In this document: in pieces, positions 18,041 through 25,697 of the stretch | Layout of the letters: each line of letters begins with the position of its first letter | Position numbering within the stretch: the first letter of the stretch is position 1 | Source: UBA4421 sp002704225 | GTDB lineage: Bacteria; Pseudomonadota; Gammaproteobacteria; Pseudomonadales; Azotimanducaceae | DNA length: 64,000 nucleotides | NCBI GenBank assembly: GCA_902556425.1 | Contig: CACDWG010000009.1 | Location: forward strand, 28,402-92,401 | Direction: 5' to 3' | Translations under genes and position numbers: made by a program | Notes under the pieces: generated by a model | Databases searched by the model: none | Told to the model about the DNA's origin: nothing | Seen by the model: only the letters and a program-made list of their open reading frames with translations

Positions 18041-18118
18041 GGTCTGTGTTGTACAGACCAACAAGAATACGAGCAAGAGCTCAGTTCTTTAATCGCCTCG
18101 ACTGAGCCGAAAGTTCGG
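18041..18118 (+). promoter_or_regulatory. Structured rpmI leader, candidate L20 autoregulatory region
   Basis: GGTCTGT (18041-18047) pairs with ACAGACC (18053-18059). GCTCAGT (18079-18085) pairs with ACTGAGC (18101-18107), and CCGAA (18107-18111) with TTCGG (18114-18118); the last two share one base and so compete. In E. coli, L20 represses rpmI-rplT by binding folded leader RNA between infC and rpmI. Position and folding fit that, but the L20 site itself is not demonstrated. Confidence 0.4.
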
Positions 18119-18155
18119 TCTAGAAGGCAATCGATGAATCGCGTGGAGAAGGCAA

Positions 18156-18356
18156 ATGCCAAAAATGAAGACCCACCGGGGAGCAGCGAAGCGTTTTCGT
18201 CGCACCAGTACCGGTTTTAAGCACAAGCAAGCAAACAAGAATCACATCCTCACGAAGAAGGCGCCTAAGCGAAAGCGTCAGCTGCGTGGCATGGAAGGTG
18301 TGGCCGCCGCCGATGTTCCGGCATTGGTTCGTATGCTGCCCACTAAGGCTCGATAG
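18156..18356 (+). CDS. rpmI: 50S ribosomal protein L35
   Basis: 66 aa, very basic, starting MPKMKTHRGAAKRFR, with the family-typical central stretch of Lys and Arg. A component of the large ribosomal subunit. GTGGAGAAGG lies upstream of the ATG. It is followed 11 nt later by rplT. Confidence 0.98.
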   Translation: MPKMKTHRGAAKRFRRTSTGFKHKQANKNHILTKKAPKRKRQLRGMEGVAAADVPALVRMLPTKAR

Positions 18357-18367
18357 GAGGACTACTT

Positions 18368-18733
18368 ATGCCAAGAATTAAAAGAGGCGTAGCTTCCAGA
18401 GCTCGCAGAAAAAAGATACTAAAAGCCGCCAAAGGGTATTACGGCGCTCGTAGCCGCACCTTTAAGGTCGCCAAGCAGGCGGTTATTAAGGCGGGCCAAT
18501 ACGCCTACCGTGACCGCCGTCAGCGCAAGCGTCAGTTCCGACGCTTGTGGATCGTGCGTATCAATGCGGCAGCCCGTGAACATGGCTTGTCCTACAGCCG
18601 CTTTATCTCTGGTCTCAAGGAGGCAGGGATAGAGGTTGATCGTAAAGTGTTGGCTGATATTGCCATGCACGAGAAAGACACTTTTGCAGCATTGGCTCAG
18701 CGAGCTGGTGCAGGCGTTGCCAAGGCCGCGTAG
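18368..18733 (+). CDS. rplT: 50S ribosomal protein L20
   Basis: 121 aa, starting MPRIKRGVASRARRKK, with KAAKGYYGARSRTFKVAKQAV and YRDRRQRKRQFRRLW, both diagnostic. L20 binds 23S rRNA early in assembly and represses its own operon in model gammaproteobacteria. AGGAGGAC just upstream of the ATG is a strong ribosome binding site. It is followed by a hairpin terminator before pheS. Confidence 0.98.
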   Translation: MPRIKRGVASRARRKKILKAAKGYYGARSRTFKVAKQAVIKAGQYAYRDRRQRKRQFRRLWIVRINAAAREHGLSYSRFISGLKEAGIEVDRKVLADIAMHEKDTFAALAQRAGAGVAKAA

Positions 18734-18828
18734 CAGCCGCGATGCAAGGTGAGCGGTCCTGTTCGTCGTTGACGTTTCAGGGCCCGTCGGAAGATCAATG
18801 CCCACTGTCTTCAGGAGACCTTAATAGA

Positions 18829-18921
18829 GTGTTCTTCCTGATGGCATGTGGTGTTCAGAAAAAGGGAAGAACGTGGGTTCTTCCCTTTTTTTCTGCCTGT
18901 TGGGTACAGGCTGGCGTCTAA
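18829..18921 (+). CDS. Candidate 30-codon leader ORF upstream of pheS
   Basis: GTG at 18829 followed by TTC-TTC opens a frame of 30 codons ending TAA at 18919-18921. AGGAG at 18813-18817 lies 11 nt upstream, slightly far. Two Phe pairs occur, at codons 2-3 and 20-21. In E. coli, pheST is controlled by a Phe-rich leader peptide (pheM), which makes this placement suggestive. The terminator hairpin lies inside this frame, unlike in E. coli, so translation is uncertain. Confidence 0.25.
   Translation: MFFLMACGVQKKGRTWVLPFFSACWVQAGV
18861..18893 (+). terminator. Rho-independent terminator / possible attenuator between rplT and pheS
   Basis: AAAGGGAAGAAC (18861-18872) and GTTCTTCCCTTT (18877-18888) form a perfect 12-bp stem with a GTGG loop, followed by more T residues. 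It should end most infC-rpmI-rplT transcripts or act as an attenuator for pheST. A competing pairing is possible: GTTCTTCC at 18831-18838 is complementary to GGAAGAAC at 18865-18872. Confidence 0.85.
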
Positions 18922-18945
18922 ACTTGGAGAAAGCCAGGACTAACA

Positions 18946-19959
18946 ATGGATATTGAAACAGTATTGCAACAAGGAATCGAGGCAGCCAACGCTGCTGAAG
19001 ACCTGCGGAGTCTGGACGATGTGCGGGTTAATTATCTGGGGAAGAAGGGCGGTTTAACCGAACTGCTGAAGGGCTTGGGCAAATTGGACCCTGCCGAGCG
19101 TCCCCAAGCCGGCGCAAAAATTAATGAGGCCAAGGTCGCACTGCAGCAGCAGATTGCGCAGCGAAAGAGTGCCTTGGAAACAGCGGCCATGACCGCTTCG
19201 CTGGCAGCGGATACCCTAGACGTTACCCTTCCCGGGCGTCGACGCGATGCTGGCGGTTTGCACCCTGTAACCCAAGCGATGTACCGCATTGAATCCATAT
19301 TTTCTGGTGCCGCCTACGAGATCGTGAGTGGGCCAGAGATTGAAAACGACTACTACAACTTTGAAGCCCTGAATATTCCGTCCCATCATCCCGCTCGGGC
19401 GATGCACGACACGTTCTATTTCGGCGATGGCACATTGCTTCGCACGCATACCTCCCCCAGTCAGGTGCACACCATGGAGCGCCAAGAGCCGCCGATTCGG
19501 GTGATTTGCCCCGGTCGGGTCTATCGTCGCGACTCGGATTTGACGCACAGCCCGATGTTCCACCAAGTGGAAGGGCTGGTGGTGGATGAGAACATCAGCT
19601 TTGCCGACCTGAAAGGCACTGTGATCGATTTTCTCCAGCGCTTCTTTGAGAAAGAACTGCAGGTGCGGTTCCGACCGTCCTATTTTCCGTTTACCGAACC
19701 ATCCGCTGAGGTCGACGTTCAGTGTGTCCATTGCCTAGGAAAGGGTTGCCGGGTCTGCAGCCATACGGGTTGGTTGGAAGTAATGGGCTGCGGCATGGTG
19801 CACCCCAATGTATTGAGCATGTCGAATATTGATACCGAGGTTTACTCGGCCTTTGCCTTCGGTTTCGGCGTCGACCGGTTAGCTATGTTGCTCTACGAGG
19901 TTGACGACCTTCGGTTATTTTTTGAAAACGATCTCCGCTTCTTGCGCCAGTTCAACTAG
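18946..19959 (+). CDS. pheS: Phenylalanyl-tRNA synthetase alpha subunit
   Basis: 337 aa, normal length. N-terminal coiled-coil tRNA-binding arm, then the class II catalytic core: motif 2 region MFHQVEGLVVDENISF and motif 3 GFGVDRLAML near the C-terminus. A CVHCLGKGCRVC insertion with several Cys, as in many bacterial PheS proteins, precedes motif 3. With PheT it charges tRNA-Phe as an alpha2beta2 enzyme. It is followed 21 nt later by pheT. Confidence 0.98.
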   Translation: MDIETVLQQGIEAANAAEDLRSLDDVRVNYLGKKGGLTELLKGLGKLDPAERPQAGAKINEAKVALQQQIAQRKSALETAAMTASLAADTLDVTLPGRRRDAGGLHPVTQAMYRIESIFSGAAYEIVSGPEIENDYYNFEALNIPSHHPARAMHDTFYFGDGTLLRTHTSPSQVHTMERQEPPIRVICPGRVYRRDSDLTHSPMFHQVEGLVVDENISFADLKGTVIDFLQRFFEKELQVRFRPSYFPFTEPSAEVDVQCVHCLGKGCRVCSHTGWLEVMGCGMVHPNVLSMSNIDTEVYSAFAFGFGVDRLAMLLYEVDDLRLFFENDLRFLRQFN

Positions 19960-19980
19960 ACAAGACATTAGGAAAACACG

Positions 19981-22386
19981 ATGAAATTCAGTGAAGCATG
20001 GCTGCGCCAATGGGTGAACCCATCCCTGAACAGTGACGAGCTGTTGTTCCAGATGACCATGGCAGGATTGGAAGTAGACGGTACGGAGCCCGCGGCCGAG
20101 GCATTTAGTGGCGTGGTCGTGGGTGAAATTGTCAGTGCCGAACAGCATCCAGATGCGGACAAGCTTCGGGTCTGCCAAGTCAGCAACGGGTCAGAGCAGT
20201 TTCAGGTGGTTTGTGGCGCGCCTAACGCCCGCGCAGGTCTCGTTACGGCCTTCGCCCAAGTGGGTGCTGTCTTGCCTGGTAACTTCAAAATTAAGAAAGC
20301 CAAGCTGCGAGGCGTTGAGTCCTTCGGCATGCTGTGCAGCGCTCAAGAGCTGGGGTTGGGTGACGATGCGGATGGCATTGTGGAGCTGGAATACCCTGTG
20401 GGTTCTGATTTGGCCGGTATCGCCGGTGCGGACTTACCACTGGACGATTTGACCGTGGATGTGGATCTGACGCCAAATCGCGGGGATTGCTTGTCGCTAA
20501 AGGGATTGGCACGGGAAGTGGGTGTGCTGAACAATCTTGAAGTGACGTATCCGCAAATCGCTCCAGTACCCGCGGTCACGGAGCGCACATTTCCTGTCAC
20601 TCTTGAAACCGTGGAACAATGTCCTCGTTACCTTGGTAGGGTCATCGAAGGTGTGGACCTCAGCCAGCCATCCCCAAGTTGGCTAACCGAACGTCTGCGG
20701 CGCTGCGGCCTGCGTAGCATCGACCCCGTGGTCGATGTCACGAACTACGTATTGATTGAGCTGGGCCAGCCCATGCACGCCTTTGACTTGGATCGTTTGG
20801 ATTCGGCGATCACTGTCCGCATGGCAAAGGAAGGCGATGCCTTGGTGTTACTGGACGGCCAAGAGGTTGCATTGGACGCCACCACATTGGTGATCGCGGA
20901 CGCGAGCGGGCCGGTCGCCATGGCCGGTGTGATGGGTGGCAAGAACTCCGGCGTGCAGACAGGCAGCACCAACATTTTCTTGGAGTGTGCTTTCTTTGCG
21001 CCGGTCGCGATTGCCGGGACTGCACGGCGTTACGGGCTGCATACCGACGCCTCGCACCGCTATGAGCGTGGCGTAGATTTTCAATTACAAGCCGATGCGA
21101 TGGAACGCGCGACGGATATCTTGCTCGGTATCGTTGGCGGTCAGGCAGGGCCCATGGTGGAAACGGTAGATGAGGCTTCGATGCCATCTCAGCCTCAAGT
21201 GCGGCTCCGCGAGTGGAAGCTCAACAGCGTATTGGGTATCACAACCGATGTGGTCCAAGTGGACGAGGCCTTAGCGCGATTAGACTTCACGGTGACCGAA
21301 CGCAGATCAACGGATCACGGCGTCGAGTGGGAAATTACTGCCCCGACGCATCGTTTTGATATCGCCATAGAAGCAGATCTGATTGAAGAAGTGTGCCGGA
21401 TTTATGGGTACAACAACATCCCGGTCACCAAGCCAACGGTGCGTTTGCCCTTGGCTCAGGTAGATTTGCTGCAACACAGTGAGCGCCAGTTGCGCGAGCG
21501 TTTGGCCAGTCTTGGCTTCCAAGAGGTCGTGACTTATAGCTTTGTCGACCCCAAGGTCGAAGCTATTTTGAACCAAAGCGAGGGGTTTCAAGCCAAAATG
21601 TTGGCCAACCCCATGTCGTCTGAACAATCCGTTATGCGTACCAGTTTGTTCGCGGGTTTGATCGAAGCGGCGAATAAAAACGCCGCCCGGCAGCAGGATT
21701 CCGGTCGTTTGTTTGAGGTTGGACTGGTGTTCAAGCCCCCTCATGAGGGAGAGCAAGAACAAGAGCTCCAGCAAGACCTCACCGTTGGCGGCGTGTTGTG
21801 GGGACGTCGATCTCCTGAAGCATGGCTCAGCGACGGTGCTGCGGTGGATTTCTTTGATGCCAAAGGCGTGGTTGAGGAACTCGCGCTATGGGCCGGTTTG
21901 ACTCTGAGCTATCGACCCTTGGTGGAGGATGTGATGCATCCTGGACAGAGCGCGGCGGTGTTGCTCGATGATCAGCAAATTGGTCGCGTTGGTCGCCTGC
22001 ACCCCATGGTAGAAAAAGCCTTGGACACCGAGCAGGTCTTTATTTTTGAGTTGAACGGCTCAGCCATATTGCAGCGGCCCAAGCGGGGACACGGTCGGGT
22101 ATCACGATACCCTGCCGTTCGGCGGGACATTGCGGTGGTCGTTGACCGTCAGGTCAGCGCCCAAACGGTGATGGATGTTCTGAGCCGCGGCATGGACAGT
22201 GTTTGCACAAACATCACGTTATTTGACGTATATGAAGGCGAGGGTGTTGATTCACAAGAGAAAAGTTTGGCCATAGGCTTGACCTTGCAAAGCCAAGAGA
22301 CCACCCTAGGCGAAGACGAAATCAACACCGCAGCGCAGTCGGCGGTGGCGTTGTTAGAGCAGCATTGTGGGGCTCGACTTCGATAG
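19981..22386 (+). CDS. pheT: Phenylalanyl-tRNA synthetase beta subunit
   Basis: 801 aa. N-terminal EMAP-type tRNA-binding domain (VVGEIVSAEQHPDADKLRVC), the B3/B4 editing domain with DLTPNRGDCLS, B5 and pseudo-catalytic domains, and a C-terminal FDX-ACB anticodon-binding domain (RYPAVRRDIAVVVD). Binds tRNA-Phe and hydrolyses mischarged Tyr-tRNA. Followed by ihfA, as in E. coli and Pseudomonas. Confidence 0.98.
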   Translation: MKFSEAWLRQWVNPSLNSDELLFQMTMAGLEVDGTEPAAEAFSGVVVGEIVSAEQHPDADKLRVCQVSNGSEQFQVVCGAPNARAGLVTAFAQVGAVLPGNFKIKKAKLRGVESFGMLCSAQELGLGDDADGIVELEYPVGSDLAGIAGADLPLDDLTVDVDLTPNRGDCLSLKGLAREVGVLNNLEVTYPQIAPVPAVTERTFPVTLETVEQCPRYLGRVIEGVDLSQPSPSWLTERLRRCGLRSIDPVVDVTNYVLIELGQPMHAFDLDRLDSAITVRMAKEGDALVLLDGQEVALDATTLVIADASGPVAMAGVMGGKNSGVQTGSTNIFLECAFFAPVAIAGTARRYGLHTDASHRYERGVDFQLQADAMERATDILLGIVGGQAGPMVETVDEASMPSQPQVRLREWKLNSVLGITTDVVQVDEALARLDFTVTERRSTDHGVEWEITAPTHRFDIAIEADLIEEVCRIYGYNNIPVTKPTVRLPLAQVDLLQHSERQLRERLASLGFQEVVTYSFVDPKVEAILNQSEGFQAKMLANPMSSEQSVMRTSLFAGLIEAANKNAARQQDSGRLFEVGLVFKPPHEGEQEQELQQDLTVGGVLWGRRSPEAWLSDGAAVDFFDAKGVVEELALWAGLTLSYRPLVEDVMHPGQSAAVLLDDQQIGRVGRLHPMVEKALDTEQVFIFELNGSAILQRPKRGHGRVSRYPAVRRDIAVVVDRQVSAQTVMDVLSRGMDSVCTNITLFDVYEGEGVDSQEKSLAIGLTLQSQETTLGEDEINTAAQSAVALLEQHCGARLR

Positions 22387-22431
22387 AGCTCTGCTCATAT
22401 CGGACGTATCAAGCAAAATGGGGAAGGATTT

Positions 22432-22743
22432 TTGAGCGCATTGACCAAGGCTAAAATGGCCGACCAACTGTTTGACGAACTCGGCTTGAACAAGCGAGAA
22501 GCCAAAGAGATTGTAGAGCTGTTCTTCGACGAAATTCTGGATTCTTTGGAAAACAACGTACAGGTCAAACTCTCAGGCTTTGGTAATTTCGACCTGCGAG
22601 AAAAAGGCGAGCGCCCGGGCCGTAATCCTAAGACCGGTGAAGAAATTCCGATCAGTGCCCGTCGTGTGGTCACGTTTCGTCCGGGTCAAAAGCTCAAGTC
22701 TCGCGTGGAAGCGTTTTCCGCTACAACACAGGCAAAGGACTAG
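22432..22743 (+). CDS. ihfA: Integration host factor alpha subunit
   Basis: 103 aa. The body is nearly identical in pattern to E. coli IHF alpha: LFDELGLNKREAKEIVELFF, VKLSGFGNFDLR, RPGRNPKTGEEIPI and RRVVTFRPGQKLKSRVE, including the beta-arm proline region that intercalates into DNA. It bends DNA sharply as a heterodimer with IHF beta. The start is TTG (22432), with GGGAAGGA directly upstream, giving MSALTK against MALTK in E. coli. Followed by merR, with 7 nt between. Confidence 0.97.
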   Translation: MSALTKAKMADQLFDELGLNKREAKEIVELFFDEILDSLENNVQVKLSGFGNFDLREKGERPGRNPKTGEEIPISARRVVTFRPGQKLKSRVEAFSATTQAKD

Positions 22744-22750
22744 AGCCTGA

Positions 22751-23107
22751 ATGCTTGAGCCGAACAACAATAACGAACTGCCACCCATTCCGGGCAAGCG
22801 CTATTTCACTATCGGCGAGGTCAGTACGCTGTGTGATGTGAAGCCTCATGTGCTGCGCTATTGGGAGCAAGAATTTCCTCAGCTCAAACCCATGAAGCGT
22901 CGCGGCAACCGTCGGTATTACCAACGCCAAGACGTCATCATTGTGCGCCAAATCCGTGGGCTGCTCTACGATCACGGGTTCACCATCGGCGGTGCGCGCC
23001 AACGTTTGGTCGGCGATGACGCCAAAGAAGACCGTACCCAGTCGGGTATTTTGGTGAAGCAGATGATTGCCGAACTGGAAGATCTGTTGCGCGAGCTTAA
23101 GGCCTGA
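22751..23107 (+). CDS. MerR family transcriptional regulator (ihfA-linked)
   Basis: 118 aa. The MerR winged helix-turn-helix is clear: YFTIGEVSTLCDVKPHVLRYWEQEFPQL, then RRYYQRQDVIIVRQIRGLLYDHGFTI. A short helical tail follows without a metal-binding Cys pattern. This is the small MerR-like protein found after ihfA in many gammaproteobacteria; its targets are not known to me. It is likely cotranscribed with pheST-ihfA. Confidence 0.92.
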   Translation: MLEPNNNNELPPIPGKRYFTIGEVSTLCDVKPHVLRYWEQEFPQLKPMKRRGNRRYYQRQDVIIVRQIRGLLYDHGFTIGGARQRLVGDDAKEDRTQSGILVKQMIAELEDLLRELKA

Positions 23108-23123
23108 GCGAGCCGGTTACGTG

Positions 23124-23918
23124 ATGTTCCTAGAACGTCTTGCTTCCTACGTTTTCCCCGCTAAAGCCCCGTGTTTGTTGCCGACGCCACAGACTCTGCT
23201 GCCTCGGGTGGTTTGGGCATTATTGGCGCTTTCCTATTTGGGCACTCTCGCCAACTCCGTATCTGCCTCTGTGAACAATCCCGACGTTCGGCCTCGCGCT
23301 GAGGGCTCGAGATTCGTCTATGAGGCGAGAGTAGGTCTTATGGTGGCGGGTGAACTGGACTTCAGTTTCTCGCGTTCTCAACATGAATATGGGTTTTTGG
23401 GTCAGTTTCTGACGTCGAAAAGGATGAGTGAGTACTACACGTGGACGGGCAGGTTCGCCGCTAAGGGCGATTGGATCGATGAACGTCCGCTGACCGAAAG
23501 CTATCTTGTGCAGAGCGAAAGTGCAGACGACGACTACAAAGTGGTTGTCATGGACGATACGCATACTCAGATTTTGCAGGGCCGCGACAGCAAATTCGAG
23601 ATCGTGCCGAAACCTGTCGGCGTGGATTTGATTTCAGCACTGCTGTTTACCCAAGGTTGTTTTACCGGCGATGCTGTGCATGATGGAGAAGACTCTTATC
23701 CCATCCGGTTACGCAAGGTCAGTGGAGCCAAACTACCCCGTCGTCGTGGTTTTCATTCGGGTGATGTCACACGATGTGACTACGACATCACAACGCGTCG
23801 GGGTAAGGAGCGGCGCTTGCGGGTTTCCATGGCGCAGGTGGATGGCTTTTGGGTGGCGACTGAAGTACGTATTCGCCTGACCTTCTTTCCAGACCCGGTC
23901 TTTCGTTTGCGCGGGTGA
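23124..23918 (+). CDS. DUF3108-like exported protein
   Basis: 264 aa from ATG 23124 (a GTG at 23121 is equally possible). A hydrophobic stretch VVWALLALSYLGTLANSVSA near residues 30-50 looks like an uncleaved or late signal peptide. The mature part is beta-rich: FVYEARVGLMVAGELDFSFSR, then YTWTGRFAAKGDW, a pattern I associate with DUF3108 outer-membrane or periplasmic proteins. Function unknown. It starts 16 nt after merR but lies in a different functional context. Confidence 0.6.
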   Translation: MFLERLASYVFPAKAPCLLPTPQTLLPRVVWALLALSYLGTLANSVSASVNNPDVRPRAEGSRFVYEARVGLMVAGELDFSFSRSQHEYGFLGQFLTSKRMSEYYTWTGRFAAKGDWIDERPLTESYLVQSESADDDYKVVVMDDTHTQILQGRDSKFEIVPKPVGVDLISALLFTQGCFTGDAVHDGEDSYPIRLRKVSGAKLPRRRGFHSGDVTRCDYDITTRRGKERRLRVSMAQVDGFWVATEVRIRLTFFPDPVFRLRG

Positions 23919-23959
23919 TGGCTGTCGAATAGAGCAACACACTATTGAGGGGAAAGGGA

Positions 23960-25303
23960 ATGGCGGAACAAACAGAGCAGTGGTTTCTTCGAGGGAACTG
24001 GCGTCCTATGCTCGAGGAGCGCACCGAAAACGAACTGCAGGTTCAGGGCAATATTCCGCCAGAACTGCAGGGCGTATACCTGCGAACGGGGCCAAACCCG
24101 AAATCAGGTCAAGGAGAGCACTGGTTTCTTGGCGACGGCATGATGCATGGCATTCGGCTCAGCAACGGCAGAGCCGAGTGGTATCGTAACCGCTTTATCC
24201 AGACGCCGGATATTACTGACCCCTTAACGGATCCCGGGGCAGGCTTAGGCGATCTGCGTCGAGGCAAGGGCAACACCCATGTCATGGCACACAACAAGAA
24301 AATTCTCTGCTTAGAAGAAGCGCATTGGCCTTGGAGTATTGATGGTGATCTGAACACGATAGGCTGTGAAAACTTCAACGAAGCCCTGACCTGCTCGATG
24401 ACCGCTCACCCTAAAGTTTGCCCAACCACCGGCGAATTGCTGGCGTTCAGCTATTTCAATTTTGCCCAGCCTTATTTGAATTACATTCGCATTGGCGCCG
24501 ATGGCCAGTTAAAGCAGCTTGAAGGCATCGAACTGCCGCAAATGGTGATGATGCACGATTTCAACATCACCGAAAATTACGTGATTTTCATGGATCTGCC
24601 CTTGGCCTTAGATCTTGATTTACTTGCGACAGGCATACCGTTTCGATTCAAACGTGACAGCGGTGCGCGGCTGGGTGTGATGCCACGCGAGGGCAGTGCG
24701 TCGGACGTTCGATGGTTCGACATTGATCCTTGCTATGTTTTCCATCAGGTTAACTCGTGGGACAAGGATGGCGTCGTCACGCTTTATGTGTCGCGTCAAA
24801 ACTCTGCCTTTGGCTCGGATTCTGGCGACTATTCTGAAGTAGCACGCTTGCACCGCTGGCAGATTGATCTGAACCGCGGCACGGTTACAGAACAGCCGAT
24901 AGATGACCGTCCCGCGGACTTCGGGCGCGTGAATGACGAGCTAGTGGGTAAGGAGTCTCAGTTTGGCTATTTGATGGCCTTAGATGGCGAAGGAAACAGT
25001 GAAGAACCAGTCTACGGACCCATGCTGTATCAGTATGATCTGCGCAGCGGACAGTGTGCTGAGCATTTCTTAGGCGAAGGCACGAGAGGTGCCGAACCGG
25101 TATTTGTGCCAGCGGAGAATGCGCAAGCGGAAGATGAGGGTTGGATACTGAGTCTGGTGCACAGCGAAACAACCGGCAAATCACGGCTGATCATTGTTGA
25201 CGCTCAGAACTTTGCGGCACCGCCTATAGCCACGGTTGAATTGCCCTACCGCGTGCCTTACGGCGCCCACGGTAATTGGGTATCGGATAAGCAACTGCAA
25301 TAA
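23960..25303 (+). CDS. Carotenoid oxygenase (carotenoid cleavage dioxygenase family)
   Basis: 447 aa from ATG 23960, preceded by GAGGGGAAAGGGA; a TTG at 23945 is in frame but overlaps that signal. The four iron-binding histidines are recognisable in TAHPKVCP, MMHDFNITENY, YVFHQVNSW and YGAHGNW near the C-terminus. The LRTGPNPKSG and WFLGDGMMHGI motifs are also typical. The enzyme cleaves a double bond in carotenoids, apocarotenoids or stilbene-like substrates with O2. Substrate unknown. It is the last gene before tRNA-Pro. Confidence 0.92.
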   Translation: MAEQTEQWFLRGNWRPMLEERTENELQVQGNIPPELQGVYLRTGPNPKSGQGEHWFLGDGMMHGIRLSNGRAEWYRNRFIQTPDITDPLTDPGAGLGDLRRGKGNTHVMAHNKKILCLEEAHWPWSIDGDLNTIGCENFNEALTCSMTAHPKVCPTTGELLAFSYFNFAQPYLNYIRIGADGQLKQLEGIELPQMVMMHDFNITENYVIFMDLPLALDLDLLATGIPFRFKRDSGARLGVMPREGSASDVRWFDIDPCYVFHQVNSWDKDGVVTLYVSRQNSAFGSDSGDYSEVARLHRWQIDLNRGTVTEQPIDDRPADFGRVNDELVGKESQFGYLMALDGEGNSEEPVYGPMLYQYDLRSGQCAEHFLGEGTRGAEPVFVPAENAQAEDEGWILSLVHSETTGKSRLIIVDAQNFAAPPIATVELPYRVPYGAHGNWVSDKQLQ

Positions 25304-25356
25304 CCGGCTGGAGGAACTTCCGAAGGGCCAATGCATGAGCTATGATGCCCGCCTCT

Positions 25357-25433
25357 CGGGGCGTAGCGCAGTCTGGTAGCGCACTTGGCTGGGGGCCAAG
25401 TGGTCGCAGGTTCAAATCCTGCCGTCCCGACCA
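25357..25433 (+). tRNA. tRNA-Pro (anticodon GGG)
   Basis: 77 nt including an encoded CCA. Acceptor stem CGGGGCG (25357-25363) pairs with CGTCCCG with one G-T pair, followed by A and CCA. The anticodon arm has CTTGG and CCAAG around the loop CTGGGGG, giving anticodon GGG. The T arm contains TTCAAAT. A TATGAT box at 25341-25346 could be its -10. A tRNA-Pro at this position after merR is conserved in several gammaproteobacteria. Its last 15 bases are repeated at 25554-25568. Confidence 0.97.
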
Positions 25434-25568
25434 ATTTTCTACCCAGCCTATCAACGGGTCTGGCAGATCCTCAGAGGCGACCACACAGAGAGTTTACTGT
25501 GTGTTGATCTAAACGGCAGGCAGAGGACACCGATGATCCTGTCGGATCATCGTCTGCCGTCCCGACCA
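25419..25568 (+). repeat. Direct repeat of tRNA-Pro 3' end with hairpin between, possible attachment-site scar
   Basis: CTGCCGTCCCGACCA occurs as the tRNA 3' end (25419-25433) and again at 25554-25568. Just before the second copy, CGATGATCC (25531-25539) and GGATCATCG (25544-25552) form a perfect 9-bp stem with a TGTC loop, flanked by ACGGCAG (25513-25519) and CTGCCGT (25554-25560). Another inverted repeat, CACACAG/CTGTGTG, lies at 25482-25503. Duplicated tRNA ends usually mark integrase attachment sites. No integrase is present nearby. Confidence 0.55.
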
Positions 25569-25697
25569 TTTCGATGTTTCATGAAATCCCGCGTCTTCCC
25601 TAGTCCATACGAGTGGATGTGTATTGCCCGATCGGTGGTGGTCGCTCATTGAGCAAACAAACAAAAAAGACGAGTATTAAAAGATGGAATTCGAGCC

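Noticed and set aside
25482..25560. A second, degraded tRNA gene
   Set aside because: Only the 3' 15 bases match; no anticodon arm or acceptor partner can be drawn, so an attachment-site duplicate is simpler.
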